Source of the DNA: an uncultured Enorma sp.
GTDB lineage: Bacteria; Actinomycetota; Coriobacteriia; Coriobacteriales; Coriobacteriaceae
Assembly (NCBI GenBank): GCA_905210055.1
Contig: CAJLVH010000043.1
Location: forward strand, 1-12,667
DNA length: 12,667 nt
Direction of reading: 5' to 3'
Shown one piece after another: positions 5,055 through 12,664 of the stretch. The position numbers were made by a program, and so were the translations under genes. The notes beneath the pieces were generated by a model that had not been told where the DNA came from, made no database searches, and saw only the letters and a list, made by a program, of their open reading frames with translations. Within the stretch, counting starts at the first letter, position 1, and the number at the start of each line of letters is the position of its first letter.

Positions 5055-7388
5055 CTACGCGAACTCGAGCGCCACGAGGGCGATATCGTCTTCGAGAGCG
5101 GAGTCGGTGAATGCGTCGAGCTCGTCGAGAACGACCTGGCAAAGCCCTCGCGCACCATCCGCGCCATGCGCGAGCAGGATGTCACGCAGGCGCTGCTCGC
5201 CGAAGAACTCGCCTGCAGCGTCACGCGCCTCGATGGCGCCGTCGGTATACATGAAGAGCACGTCGCCGGAGCCAAACGTGAATGAACCGCTCTGGAACGC
5301 CATGGTCTCGAACGCGCCGACCACACCGGATTGCGTGCTCAATAGCTCCGCTTCGCACACGCTGCCGCCTGGGGCGTCGGTCGTGTGCAGCAGCATCGAA
5401 GGCGGGTGCCCGGCAGAGCAGTACACGCCCTCGCCGCGGCGCAAATCGAGCTTGGCGACGAACATCGTCGCAAACGTCTCGACGCGCGAGAAACTCATGA
5501 GCATGGTGTTCAGCGCGCGCACCATCGCAACCGGGCTCATACCCTCCCAGGCGTACGCCGTGAGCGCGGTCTTCACAAGCGCGGACATCGACGCGGCCTC
5601 GATGCCCTTGCCAGAAACGTCGCCCAAGATCATGACAGCGCGGTCATCGGGCAAGCGCATGAGCGTATAGAAATCTCCGCCCACGAGCGCCTGGCGCGTA
5701 GCAGAGGAATACAACGAATCGCTGATGATGCCCGGCACCTCGCCCAGCGTGCTCCTCATGCCTGCCTGGAGCGTCTGCGCGATGCGCGTGGTCTCCGTGC
5801 GCTCCGTCGCATCGTTGCTGATGAGCTCGAAGTCGTGTGCCAAGCGCACAAGGTAGTCGAACTCGACGTCGTCGATTGGCTCCTGCGAGTCATCGCGCAG
5901 CAACAACAGCATGCTGGGCGCCGTGCTGCCCCAGGCAACGAGACCCGTACCGGAGCCGGCATCATCTTCCATAGCTCGGCGGACACGGCGATCGAGTTCG
6001 ATGAACACACCTTGCTCGGGAAGGCCTTGGCTCGCGAGCCACGTTCCCACACGCGAGAGCCGCTCGACGCGGGTGATGCGGACGTTCTCCAGGTCGGCAT
6101 CGGAGGCGCGCTCCGCCCCAGGATAGCCGGGAAACGCATCGCGGTTGAACGGGTTCACACGCGCTGCAGGAGCCGTCGTGGAGAAGAAGAGCTGGTCGAT
6201 GTCTCCGGGTAAGGGAACGCGGCTCCCACCCTCGAAATCGAGCTCATAGACGCCAAGTTCGGTGTTGTAGGCGATGGGGCACACATGGCATGCGAGCACG
6301 CGGCGCACCTCGCCCATAGCTTCTGCCCATGCGATGCTCTGATCCTCGCCGGCGGCATATAAGGCGTCGCGCACCTGGTTGAGCGACCGCCCGAGCTCGG
6401 CGGCGCGGTTCGAGCGCATGCTCGTCACCAGGCTGATGAGCTCGATGGACAGGTAGTCGCACACGACCTCGATGACGTTCACGTCGTAGGCGCGCGAGGT
6501 CGTCGGCCGCTTCCAGCCCAGCTCCATGACGCCGAGCACCTGCGTGCCGAAGAACAAGGGCACGGCGATAAGCGTCTTGTAGGGCGGCATGTAGTGCGAG
6601 CGAAGCGTGCGGCTCTTGCGCGCGTCGAGGTCGTAAATCGAGCCGGACTCCGATTGAGCGTCTTCGCCGGGGCGCACCACGGAGAGCCGGCACGACGAGC
6701 CCTTCCTGAGCACATAGGTGGGGACGCCCACGCCGAAGGGAATGAACTCGGGAACGTAGTCGCGCTCCAGGCTCTTTGAGACGCCGCGCAGCTTGAAGCC
6801 GCCGCTCTCGGAGAAGTAGACCTCGGATCCATCGGCCTCGAGAGCATCGACGAGCTTGTTCAACACGGTATCGAGAAGCGCGGGGAGGCTTTCCGCGCCG
6901 ATGGTCGACATGATGACCGAAAGCGTGCCCGAAAGGCGCTTATTCGCCGTCTGAAGCTCGGTGAGCACGCGACGCATCTGACGGTCGTACGCATACCGCT
7001 CCTCGAGGCTCCGCACGGTAAGAAGAGCCGACCCGCGGGCGCCGCGCTTCAGGATGCGGCGACGGAACGACCCCGAGCCGGAAATCTGGATGGCACGGAC
7101 GAGCACCGGGATGAACGAACCGTCCGAGAGCTTAAGCATGAGCGTGCAGTCGCTGCCGTCGAGCGAAAATGGAAGCCGATGATCGGAGGAGCGTTCAAAC
7201 GAATCACTGAACAGGAGGTCTTTGATATCCGCGTCGATGACGCGCTCGCGCGTCACGCCGGCGAGCTCCAAAAAGCGACTGTTCACATGGAAGATGGAGC
7301 CGTCGAATCCGCATGCGACGACGGCATCGCTCGTAAGCTCAGCGACACGCGTGAGCTCGGCAAGCTCGTCTCGGCCAGATGACTCCAT
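5055..7388 (-). CDS. PAS-GAF-PP2C (RsbU/SpoIIE-type) serine phosphatase
   Basis: This is a 777-residue cytoplasmic sensor phosphatase with no membrane segment. A PAS domain (about 15-100) opens the protein, followed by a helical linker (about 125-155, LEERYAYDRQMRRVLTELQ). A GAF domain follows at about 156-321, ending AVPLFFGTQVLGVMELGWK, and then a 180-residue region (about 340-520) that may be a second, divergent GAF domain. The last part (531-777) is a PP2C_SIG/SpoIIE catalytic domain. Metal-binding acidic motifs are present: GGDF (Asp572), GDVSGKG (589-595), MYTDG (Asp716) and EDDIAL (766-771). I chose the ATG at 7386-7388 because GGGGAGGGGAG lies 4 bases upstream; an in-frame ATG 87 bp further up has no such site and leads only to basic, non-domain sequence. 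A TATAGA at 7428-7433 could be a -10 box, but no good -35 is seen. Its likely substrate is the phospho-serine of the STAS protein encoded downstream. Confidence 0.92.
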   Translation of the reverse strand: MESSGRDELAELTRVAELTSDAVVACGFDGSIFHVNSRFLELAGVTRERVIDADIKDLLFSDSFERSSDHRLPFSLDGSDCTLMLKLSDGSFIPVLVRAIQISGSGSFRRRILKRGARGSALLTVRSLEERYAYDRQMRRVLTELQTANKRLSGTLSVIMSTIGAESLPALLDTVLNKLVDALEADGSEVYFSESGGFKLRGVSKSLERDYVPEFIPFGVGVPTYVLRKGSSCRLSVVRPGEDAQSESGSIYDLDARKSRTLRSHYMPPYKTLIAVPLFFGTQVLGVMELGWKRPTTSRAYDVNVIEVVCDYLSIELISLVTSMRSNRAAELGRSLNQVRDALYAAGEDQSIAWAEAMGEVRRVLACHVCPIAYNTELGVYELDFEGGSRVPLPGDIDQLFFSTTAPAARVNPFNRDAFPGYPGAERASDADLENVRITRVERLSRVGTWLASQGLPEQGVFIELDRRVRRAMEDDAGSGTGLVAWGSTAPSMLLLLRDDSQEPIDDVEFDYLVRLAHDFELISNDATERTETTRIAQTLQAGMRSTLGEVPGIISDSLYSSATRQALVGGDFYTLMRLPDDRAVMILGDVSGKGIEAASMSALVKTALTAYAWEGMSPVAMVRALNTMLMSFSRVETFATMFVAKLDLRRGEGVYCSAGHPPSMLLHTTDAPGGSVCEAELLSTQSGVVGAFETMAFQSGSFTFGSGDVLFMYTDGAIEARDAAGEFFGEQRLRDILLAHGADGARGLCQVVLDELDAFTDSALEDDIALVALEFA

Positions 7389-7489
7389 AACACTCCCCTC
7401 CCCGACATCGCGTCGCGGCCTGCTCCCTCTATACCCCAAGCGATGCGCGAGCATGCCCTCTGCGAGGCGCCTCACAAGCTCGAGATAAG

Positions 7490-7510
7490 AAAAAAGCCTC
7501 CGAAGAGGCT
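7490..7510 (-). terminator. Rho-independent terminator after tRNA-Leu
   Basis: On the minus strand AGCCTC, a TTCG tetraloop and GAGGCT form a 6-bp stem (7495-7510) followed by a run of six T (complement of 7490-7495, overlapping the last stem pair). It lies 12 bases after the CCA end of tRNA-Leu. It also separates the tRNA from the phosphatase gene, which must have its own promoter in 7389-7489. Confidence 0.88.
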
Positions 7511-7522
7511 CTGAGGATTCGA

Positions 7523-7612
7523 TGGTGTCGGAGGCGGGACTTGAACCCGCATGACCGAAAAGTGGTCACTAGCACCTCAAGCTAGCGCGTCTGCCAATTC
7601 CGCCACTCCGAC
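7523..7612 (-). tRNA. tRNA-Leu (anticodon GAG)
   Basis: This is a 90-nucleotide class II tRNA with encoded CCA (complement of 7523-7525). The acceptor stem is GTCGGAG paired with CTCCGAC, and the discriminator is A, as expected for leucine. The anticodon stem CTAGC/GCTAG holds loop TTGAGGT with anticodon GAG. A long variable arm (TGACC...GGTCA) and a T-arm with GGTTCAAGTCC are present. Confidence 0.97.
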
Positions 7613-7628
7613 AAAAGCAGCAAGGAGT

Positions 7629-7657
7629 ATATTACCCAACCACCCCTCGATGTGCAA
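7629..7657 (-). promoter_or_regulatory. Sigma-70-type promoter for tRNA-Leu
   Basis: On the minus strand TTGCAC (7652-7657) and TAATAT (7629-7634) are spaced 17 bp apart, with the tRNA 5' end 16 bases further at 7612. A TATACT overlapping the -10 box is a less well spaced alternative. Confidence 0.75.
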
Positions 7658-7718
7658 GGGGGAATTTTAAGAAATCCGTGCGGAGCCTCTGCGTCACCTC
7701 GGAGCTCCGTTGCCGGCG

Positions 7719-9386
7719 CTAATCGCCGAGTTGAGCCGTGGCGAGGCCGATGCGACCTTGCGGATCGATCGAAAGCTCCTCGACGCGCTCCGAGCCCACA
7801 TAGGGCGTCGCTTGGAACATGAGCGGGATGACCGGGCAATCGCGACCGACGGTGTTATCGACATCTTGCAGCAGGGAAATGCGCGTCGTCTCGGACGCGA
7901 CCGTACGCGCTTCGGCAAGCTGCTCATCCACGTTGTCGTCGCGGTAACCAGACACGTTCGTCGACGCATCGCTGCCCGAAAAGAAGAGCGGGAACAGTAC
8001 GCCGTCCATCACAGGCGCGTCGGTCGCCCAATCCATGCGCACGAGATCGAAGTCCCTCGCCGCGACGCGCCGGCGCAGCTCCTCAAGCTCGACACCCTCC
8101 GCCTCGCACACGACGCCCACCTCGGCAAGGTTTTCGACGATGGCCTCGATGATCTCGCGGTGCCCGCCGTCGGCATGGTAGAGCAAGCGCACTGTGAGAT
8201 CGCGCATGCCCTCTTCAACCACCGGATAGGAGGTTTCAAGCAGCTCCTCCGCGCGCTCGCGGTCGAGCGCCGCATACGGCCACGCCGCCTCGCGATATCC
8301 CTTCACCGCGGGCGGGATCACGCCGTCTGCAGCGATGTGCGTCTCGCGATAGAGCGTCCCCGCGAGGTAGTCGCGGTCGATCGCGAATGAAAGGGCACGG
8401 CGAACATCGGCGTTATCGAGCGGCGATGCCAAGCAGTTGCAGGCGAGCATGCTCGTGGCAAGGCCCGCACAGCACACGAAGCGCCTCCCGCGCATCATGA
8501 CGTTGCCGTCTTCCGGCCGGCCATGGCTCGACGCGGCACCGCTCGCTTCGCGCACTGGGCAACGGCACACGTCTGCAACGCCCGTCTGGAAGAGCTGATA
8601 CCCTTCCTCGATGTCCTTGGCGAGTTCGACCCGTACCGAAGAAAGCGTCGCAGACTCGCCTGCATAGTCCTCGAACCGCACGAGCTCGATGGCGCTGGTC
8701 TCTGGCTCCCAGGCGGCGGCGAGCCGAAACGGCCCGTTGCCGATGGGTTGGCGCGCAAACGCCTCGGCATCATCCTCCGCCGCTGCAGGGACGGGTCCCA
8801 GCGCGGGATGCGCGAGCACATAAGGGAAGTCCGCGTACGGCGTGCGCAGCGCCACACGCAGCGTCTGGGCATCCGGACAGGTAACGCCCGCTAATTCGCG
8901 CGCATTCCCCCGCCTGAGCTCTTCGAACCCTTCTATGACAGAGAGCATGCTCGCAAGGCTCGAAGAAGCGCCCGCTACTGCGGCCGCAGCACTCGCGGGG
9001 TTCACGATGCGCTCCCACGCGCGCTTGAAGTCCTCGGCAGTCACCGCCTCTCCGTTATGGAAGACGGCATCGCGCAGGTGGAACGTGAACGTGCGCGCAT
9101 CTTCAGACGCCTCGAAGCGCTCCGCTGCGAGGCACGAGAGCTCGCCGGAATAGAAATCGTAGGAGGTAAGGGAATCGAAGAGCTGCCACGCAAGGGTGAG
9201 CGCGCTCTCGTCTTGCGCGCCATAAAGGTCGAGCGTGGCGGGCGCGATAAGGCTTATCGCAAGCGGACGGGCAGATTCGATATCCGCGCTTCCGGGGTCT
9301 TCCGCTGTAATGAGTCCGCACGCCGGCAGCATCCCAAGCGCGCAAACCCCGAACGCACCTCCAAGAAACGTCCTGCGATCGATCAT
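7719..9386 (-). CDS. ABC transporter solute-binding lipoprotein, family 5 (OppA/DppA-like)
   Basis: This 555-residue protein is the likely substrate receptor for the adjacent Opp/Dpp-type transporter, held on the outer face of the membrane by a lipid. The N-terminus carries a twin-arginine motif (DRRTFLGG, residues 3-10), a hydrophobic stretch and a lipobox LPAC with Cys23, so export is probably by Tat. SBP_bac_5 features follow: FHLRDAVFHNGEAVTAEDFKRAW (about 102-124), PIGNGPFRL near 214-222 and DNADVRRALSFAIDR (324-338). The start at 9386 is chosen because AAAGGGG lies 5 bases upstream and it opens directly on the signal; an ATG 21 bp earlier has no ribosome-binding site. An unusual cysteine cluster (274, 276, 305, 306, 316, 318) lies just before the RRALSFAIDR block. 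The gene follows oppF after a 218-bp gap with a large palindrome, so it may have separate expression. Its substrate cannot be told. Confidence 0.9.
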   Translation of the reverse strand: MIDRRTFLGGAFGVCALGMLPACGLITAEDPGSADIESARPLAISLIAPATLDLYGAQDESALTLAWQLFDSLTSYDFYSGELSCLAAERFEASEDARTFTFHLRDAVFHNGEAVTAEDFKRAWERIVNPASAAAAVAGASSSLASMLSVIEGFEELRRGNARELAGVTCPDAQTLRVALRTPYADFPYVLAHPALGPVPAAAEDDAEAFARQPIGNGPFRLAAAWEPETSAIELVRFEDYAGESATLSSVRVELAKDIEEGYQLFQTGVADVCRCPVREASGAASSHGRPEDGNVMMRGRRFVCCAGLATSMLACNCLASPLDNADVRRALSFAIDRDYLAGTLYRETHIAADGVIPPAVKGYREAAWPYAALDRERAEELLETSYPVVEEGMRDLTVRLLYHADGGHREIIEAIVENLAEVGVVCEAEGVELEELRRRVAARDFDLVRMDWATDAPVMDGVLFPLFFSGSDASTNVSGYRDDNVDEQLAEARTVASETTRISLLQDVDNTVGRDCPVIPLMFQATPYVGSERVEELSIDPQGRIGLATAQLGD

Positions 9387-9488
9387 CCTCGCCCCTTTCG
9401 CACTCATGAGAATCTATGTCCAGGACAGAGATTATCACGTTACACCATCTGTTGGACGAACAAGGAACCGCACAACCCCGTAAACGCA

Positions 9489-9597
9489 GGGAGCCCCCGC
9501 TTCCTCCCGAGCGATTCCGCAGCCGCGCGACCAGTTCCCCGAAGAGGAACATGGTCGCATGTGGCGAGGACAAGCGAGGGAGGAAGCGGGGGCTCCC
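9489..9597. repeat. Long palindrome (perfect 20-bp arms plus nested hairpin) between oppF and the binding-protein gene
   Basis: Arms 9489-9508 and 9578-9597 are perfect 20-bp reverse complements (GGGAGCCCCCGC with CTTCCTCCC). The 69-base interior holds a second stem, GCGACCAGTTCC (9527-9538) with GGAACATGGTCGC (9546-9558), paired except for one bulged base. The minus-strand transcript leaves oppF 8 bases before it; only TGCGTTTAC follows the stem, so it is not a standard terminator. It could attenuate or process RNA between the ATPase genes and the binding protein. The string CTTCCTCCCG is shared with the palindrome at 4845-4997. I see no firm promoter in 9387-9488. Confidence 0.78.
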
Positions 9598-9604
9598 GGT
9601 CAGC

Positions 9605-10633
9605 CTACAGATCGATATGCGTTTCCTTGATCGGGAACTTCTCCGCGAAGTGGCACGCGCAGCGATGACCCGGCGCGACCTCGCGCAACTCGGGCACGTC
9701 CTTACTGCAGATCGCCTGCGCGATGGGGCAGCGCGTGTGGAAACGGCAACCGGTCGGCGGGTCGATGGGCGACGGCGGATCGCCGGCAAGGATGATGCGC
9801 TCGCGCGTCTTCTGCACGTCTGGATCGGGCACCGGGACGGCGGAGAGCAGCGACTGCGTGTAGGGATGGTGCGGCTCGGTGTAGAGCGTCTTCCAGTCGG
9901 AAATCTCCACGATCTTGCCCAAGTACATCACGGCCACGCGGTCGGAGATGTGCTGGACCACGGAAAGGTCGTGCGCGATGAACAGATACGCGGTGCCGTA
10001 GCGATCCTGCAGGTCCTTGAGCAAGTTCAGCACCTGCGCCTGAATCGACACGTCGAGCGCCGAGACCGGCTCGTCGCAGATGATGAGCTTGGGACGCAGG
10101 GCGAACGCGCGGGCGATACCGATGCGCTGACGCTGGCCACCCGAGAACTCGTGTGGGTAGCGGTTGATGTGCTCCGGGTTCAGACCCACGACGTCAAGCA
10201 GCTCGCGCACGCGCTCAAGACGCTCTTCCTTCGTGCCCACGCCGTGGATGGTCATGGGCTCGGAAACGATCTCGCCGATCGTCATGCGCGGGTTCAAGCT
10301 CGCGTACGGATCCTGGAAGATGAACTGCATGTCGCGACGCAGGTGCTTGAGCTCCTTGCGGTTCATCTTCGCCACGTCGTGACCCTGGAAATACACATGG
10401 CCGGTCGTGGGCTTCGTGAGGCGCATGATGGAGCGGCCGGTCGTGGACTTACCACAGCCGGACTCGCCCACGAGGCCGAACGTCTCGCCGGCGTTGATCT
10501 CGAACGACACGTCGTTCACAGCGGACACGACGCGCTTGGAGAACCTGCCGGCGAGCATGCCCGCCTCCGCAGGGAACTCCTTGGTGAGGTGCTCGACCTT
10601 GAGCAGCGGCATGTTCTCGGTGTTCTCGGCCAT
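9605..10633 (-). CDS. oppF: Oligopeptide/dipeptide ABC transporter ATP-binding protein (OppF/DppF type)
   Basis: This 342-residue ATPase would pair with the preceding OppD-type subunit to drive import. It shows Walker A GESGCGKS (56-63), a Q-loop in FQDPYASLNP (about 106-115), ABC signature FSGGQRQR (163-170), Walker B LIICDEP (183-189) and switch His221 (AHD). The C-terminal oligopeptide-transporter region has PSPIDPPTGCRFHTRCP, with Cys296, Cys302, Cys309 and a CAC pair at 325-327. Comparable cysteines bind an iron-sulfur cluster in some DppF proteins. The ATG follows the oppD stop without a gap (TAAATG), and GGAGGT at the end of oppD provides the ribosome-binding site, so the two are translationally coupled. 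The peptide specificity (Opp against Dpp) cannot be decided from the ATPase, so the symbol marks the type. Confidence 0.95.
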   Translation of the reverse strand: MAENTENMPLLKVEHLTKEFPAEAGMLAGRFSKRVVSAVNDVSFEINAGETFGLVGESGCGKSTTGRSIMRLTKPTTGHVYFQGHDVAKMNRKELKHLRRDMQFIFQDPYASLNPRMTIGEIVSEPMTIHGVGTKEERLERVRELLDVVGLNPEHINRYPHEFSGGQRQRIGIARAFALRPKLIICDEPVSALDVSIQAQVLNLLKDLQDRYGTAYLFIAHDLSVVQHISDRVAVMYLGKIVEISDWKTLYTEPHHPYTQSLLSAVPVPDPDVQKTRERIILAGDPPSPIDPPTGCRFHTRCPIAQAICSKDVPELREVAPGHRCACHFAEKFPIKETHIDL

Positions 10634-11764
10634 TTATGCCTCACCTCCCATCGAATCGGTGTCGAGCACGTCGGGCGTGCCGGTCGCGATCTTGCCACGC
10701 GAGCGCGACGTATCAGGGGCGTTCTTCAGGAACTCCGGGTCGTCGGCGAAATGGCACGCGGAATAGTGACCGGTCTCGGTCGTGTAGTGCTCGGGGAGCT
10801 TCTCGTGGCAGACGTCCACGGCGTACGGGCAGCGCGGCGCAAACGGGCAGCCAGAGGGAAGGTTCACGAGCGACGGCGGATTGCCATGGATCGGCGTGAG
10901 CGGCTTCTTCTCGTCGACCGCCTGCTCCGGAATGGAACGGATGAGGCCCCAGGTATAGGGGTGGCGGCTCTCGTAGAAGATCTCGTCGGCGGTACCGAAC
11001 TCCACTGGGCGACCGGCGTACATGACCATGATCTTATCGGCCATATCCGCCACGACGCCCAAGTCGTGCGTGATCATGATGATCGCGTTGCCGTTCTTCT
11101 GCTGCATCTCCTGCATGAGCTCGATGATCTGCGCCTGGATGGTTACGTCGAGAGCCGTGGTGGGCTCGTCAGCGATGAGGATGTCCGGGTCGCAGGCGAG
11201 CGCCATGGCGATCATAACGCGCTGGCGCATACCGCCGGAGAACTGGTGTGGGTACTCGTTCACGCGTTTCTCGGGGTTAGGGATGCCCACCAGTCGCAGC
11301 AGCTCAACGGCGCGCTCCTGGGCCTCCTGCTTGGAGTAGCCGCGATGCAGGCGCAGCCCCTCGCCCACCTGACGTCCGATTTTGTAAACCGGGTTCAAGG
11401 ACGTCATGGGGTCCTGGAAGATCATGGCGATGTCGTTGCCGCGAATGTGCTGCATCTCCTCCTCGGACTTCTCGAGGAGCGACTCGCCGCGGTAGAGGAT
11501 GTCGCCGCCCTCGATCTTACCCGGGGGCATGTCGATGAGGCCCATGATGGTCATGTGGGTGACAGACTTGCCCGAGCCGGACTCGCCCACCACGCCAAGT
11601 GTCTCGCCGCGGTCGAGCGTGTAGGAAACGCCGTCGACTGCGTGTACCACACCATCCTCGGTGTGGAAGTACATCTTGAGGTTGTCGACCTCGAGCAGGT
11701 GCTTGCCCTCAGGGATGGGCTTCGTCTTAAGGTCGACGTAGTTCGTGTTCTTTTTCTTTGCCAT
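10634..11764 (-). CDS. oppD: Oligopeptide/dipeptide ABC transporter ATP-binding protein (OppD/DppD type)
   Basis: This 376-residue ATPase has Walker A GESGSGKS (60-67), FQDPMTSLNP with Gln117, signature FSGGMRQR (175-182), Walker B ILIADEP (195-201) and switch His233. The C-terminal oligo_HPY-type region has GNPPSLVNLPSGCPFAPRCP with Cys306, Cys312 and Cys319, plus Cys337, the pattern of a possible iron-sulfur site. Its tail after residue 345 (Ser/Thr/Asp-rich) is longer than in typical homologues and shows no motif. The start codon lies 3 bp after the permease stop, and AAGGAT in the end of the permease gene is a plausible ribosome-binding site. It therefore sits in one operon with the permease and oppF. 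Confidence 0.95.
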   Translation of the reverse strand: MAKKKNTNYVDLKTKPIPEGKHLLEVDNLKMYFHTEDGVVHAVDGVSYTLDRGETLGVVGESGSGKSVTHMTIMGLIDMPPGKIEGGDILYRGESLLEKSEEEMQHIRGNDIAMIFQDPMTSLNPVYKIGRQVGEGLRLHRGYSKQEAQERAVELLRLVGIPNPEKRVNEYPHQFSGGMRQRVMIAMALACDPDILIADEPTTALDVTIQAQIIELMQEMQQKNGNAIIMITHDLGVVADMADKIMVMYAGRPVEFGTADEIFYESRHPYTWGLIRSIPEQAVDEKKPLTPIHGNPPSLVNLPSGCPFAPRCPYAVDVCHEKLPEHYTTETGHYSACHFADDPEFLKNAPDTSRSRGKIATGTPDVLDTDSMGGEA

Positions 11765-11767
11765 GAC

Positions 11768-12664
11768 TTACGCATCCTTCATCTTGACGTCAAGGGCATC
11801 GCGCAGGCCGTCGCCGAGCAAGGTGAAGGCGAGCACGGTGGTGAGGATGGCGAGACCCGGCATGACCATCATCCACGGAGCCGTGGTGAGGAAGGTCTGC
11901 CCCTCCTGGATCATGGCGCCCCACGAAGGTTGCGGCGGCGTCACGCCCATGCCGAGGTACGACAGGGCAGCCTCGGTAAGGATGGCGGAGCCGATGTTCA
12001 TGGTTGCATAGACCACGATGGAGGCCACAGAGTTCGGGAAGATATGGCGCGCCACGATGCGCAGGTCGGAAGCGCCCATGGAGCGCGCAGCGTCGACGTA
12101 GTCGTTCTCCTTGACCGATAGGATCGCCGAACGGAATACGCGCGCGATGGACGGCCAGCCCAGGATACCGATGGCGATGAACACGTTTTGGATGCCGTTA
12201 CCGATGACCGCGATCATCGCAATGACGAAAAGCGTGTAGGGGAAGGCCAGGAAGATGTCGGCCAAGCGCATGATGATGGTATCCCAGATGCCGCCGTAGT
12301 AGGCCGCGAGCGCACCCATCACAAGACCGATGACAGTCGAAATGGCCGTGGCGATGATGCCGACGGAAAGCGAAATGCGAGAGCCGTATACGACGCGGCA
12401 GAGGATGTCGCGACCGGTGACGTCGGTGCCGAAGGGATGCTCGAGCGAGGGCGCGAGAAGCGTGTTCTGCGCCATGTCGGTCGTGCTCGCATAGAGCGGG
12501 TCGCCGAGCAATTGCTGCGCCCAGAGGTCGGCCGTGAGCGCTACGATCGCTACGAAAAGGATCCATACCACAGCGACGATGGCAAGCTTGTTCTTGCGCA
12601 GGCGCTTCCAGGCATCACCCCACAGGGTACGCGACGAGCCACCGGAAACCTGGGCGGTAGCCAC
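11768..12664 (-). CDS. oppC: Peptide ABC transporter permease (OppC/DppC type), start at or beyond the right edge
   Basis: This is an inner-membrane permease of about 298 residues, near the family length of 300. The N-terminus has the OppC_N pattern WKRLRKNKLAIVAVV, starting a first membrane segment (about 27-50). HPFGTDVTGRDILCRVVYGSR follows, then a BPD_transp_1 domain with about five more membrane segments from residue 93. The cytoplasmic EAA loop that docks on the ATPases is DAARSMGASDLRIVARHIFPN. A GTG at 12662-12664 is a plausible start, but only three bases remain upstream, so the ribosome-binding site is not visible and the real start could lie outside. The partner permease (OppB/DppB) is expected immediately beyond the window on this strand. 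Confidence 0.92.
   Translation of the reverse strand: MATAQVSGGSSRTLWGDAWKRLRKNKLAIVAVVWILFVAIVALTADLWAQQLLGDPLYASTTDMAQNTLLAPSLEHPFGTDVTGRDILCRVVYGSRISLSVGIIATAISTVIGLVMGALAAYYGGIWDTIIMRLADIFLAFPYTLFVIAMIAVIGNGIQNVFIAIGILGWPSIARVFRSAILSVKENDYVDAARSMGASDLRIVARHIFPNSVASIVVYATMNIGSAILTEAALSYLGMGVTPPQPSWGAMIQEGQTFLTTAPWMMVMPGLAILTTVLAFTLLGDGLRDALDVKMKDA

Noticed and set aside
7389..7475. Extending the PP2C phosphatase upstream to an ATG at 7475
   Set aside because: The ATG at 7388 has a strong purine-rich ribosome-binding site, and the extra 29 residues are basic and unrelated to the PAS domain.
7640..7718. Possible terminator after the solute-binding protein gene (CGGAGC/GCTCCG)
   Set aside because: It is a short stem with a long loop and a weak T tract, and it overlaps the region just upstream of the tRNA-Leu promoter; not convincing.
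9416..12121. A 901-codon open frame on the plus strand opposite the transporter genes
   Set aside because: It is antisense to oppF, oppD and part of the permease, which have full family motifs. Its translation is Arg/His/Leu-rich without domains, as expected of the opposite strand of GC-rich genes.
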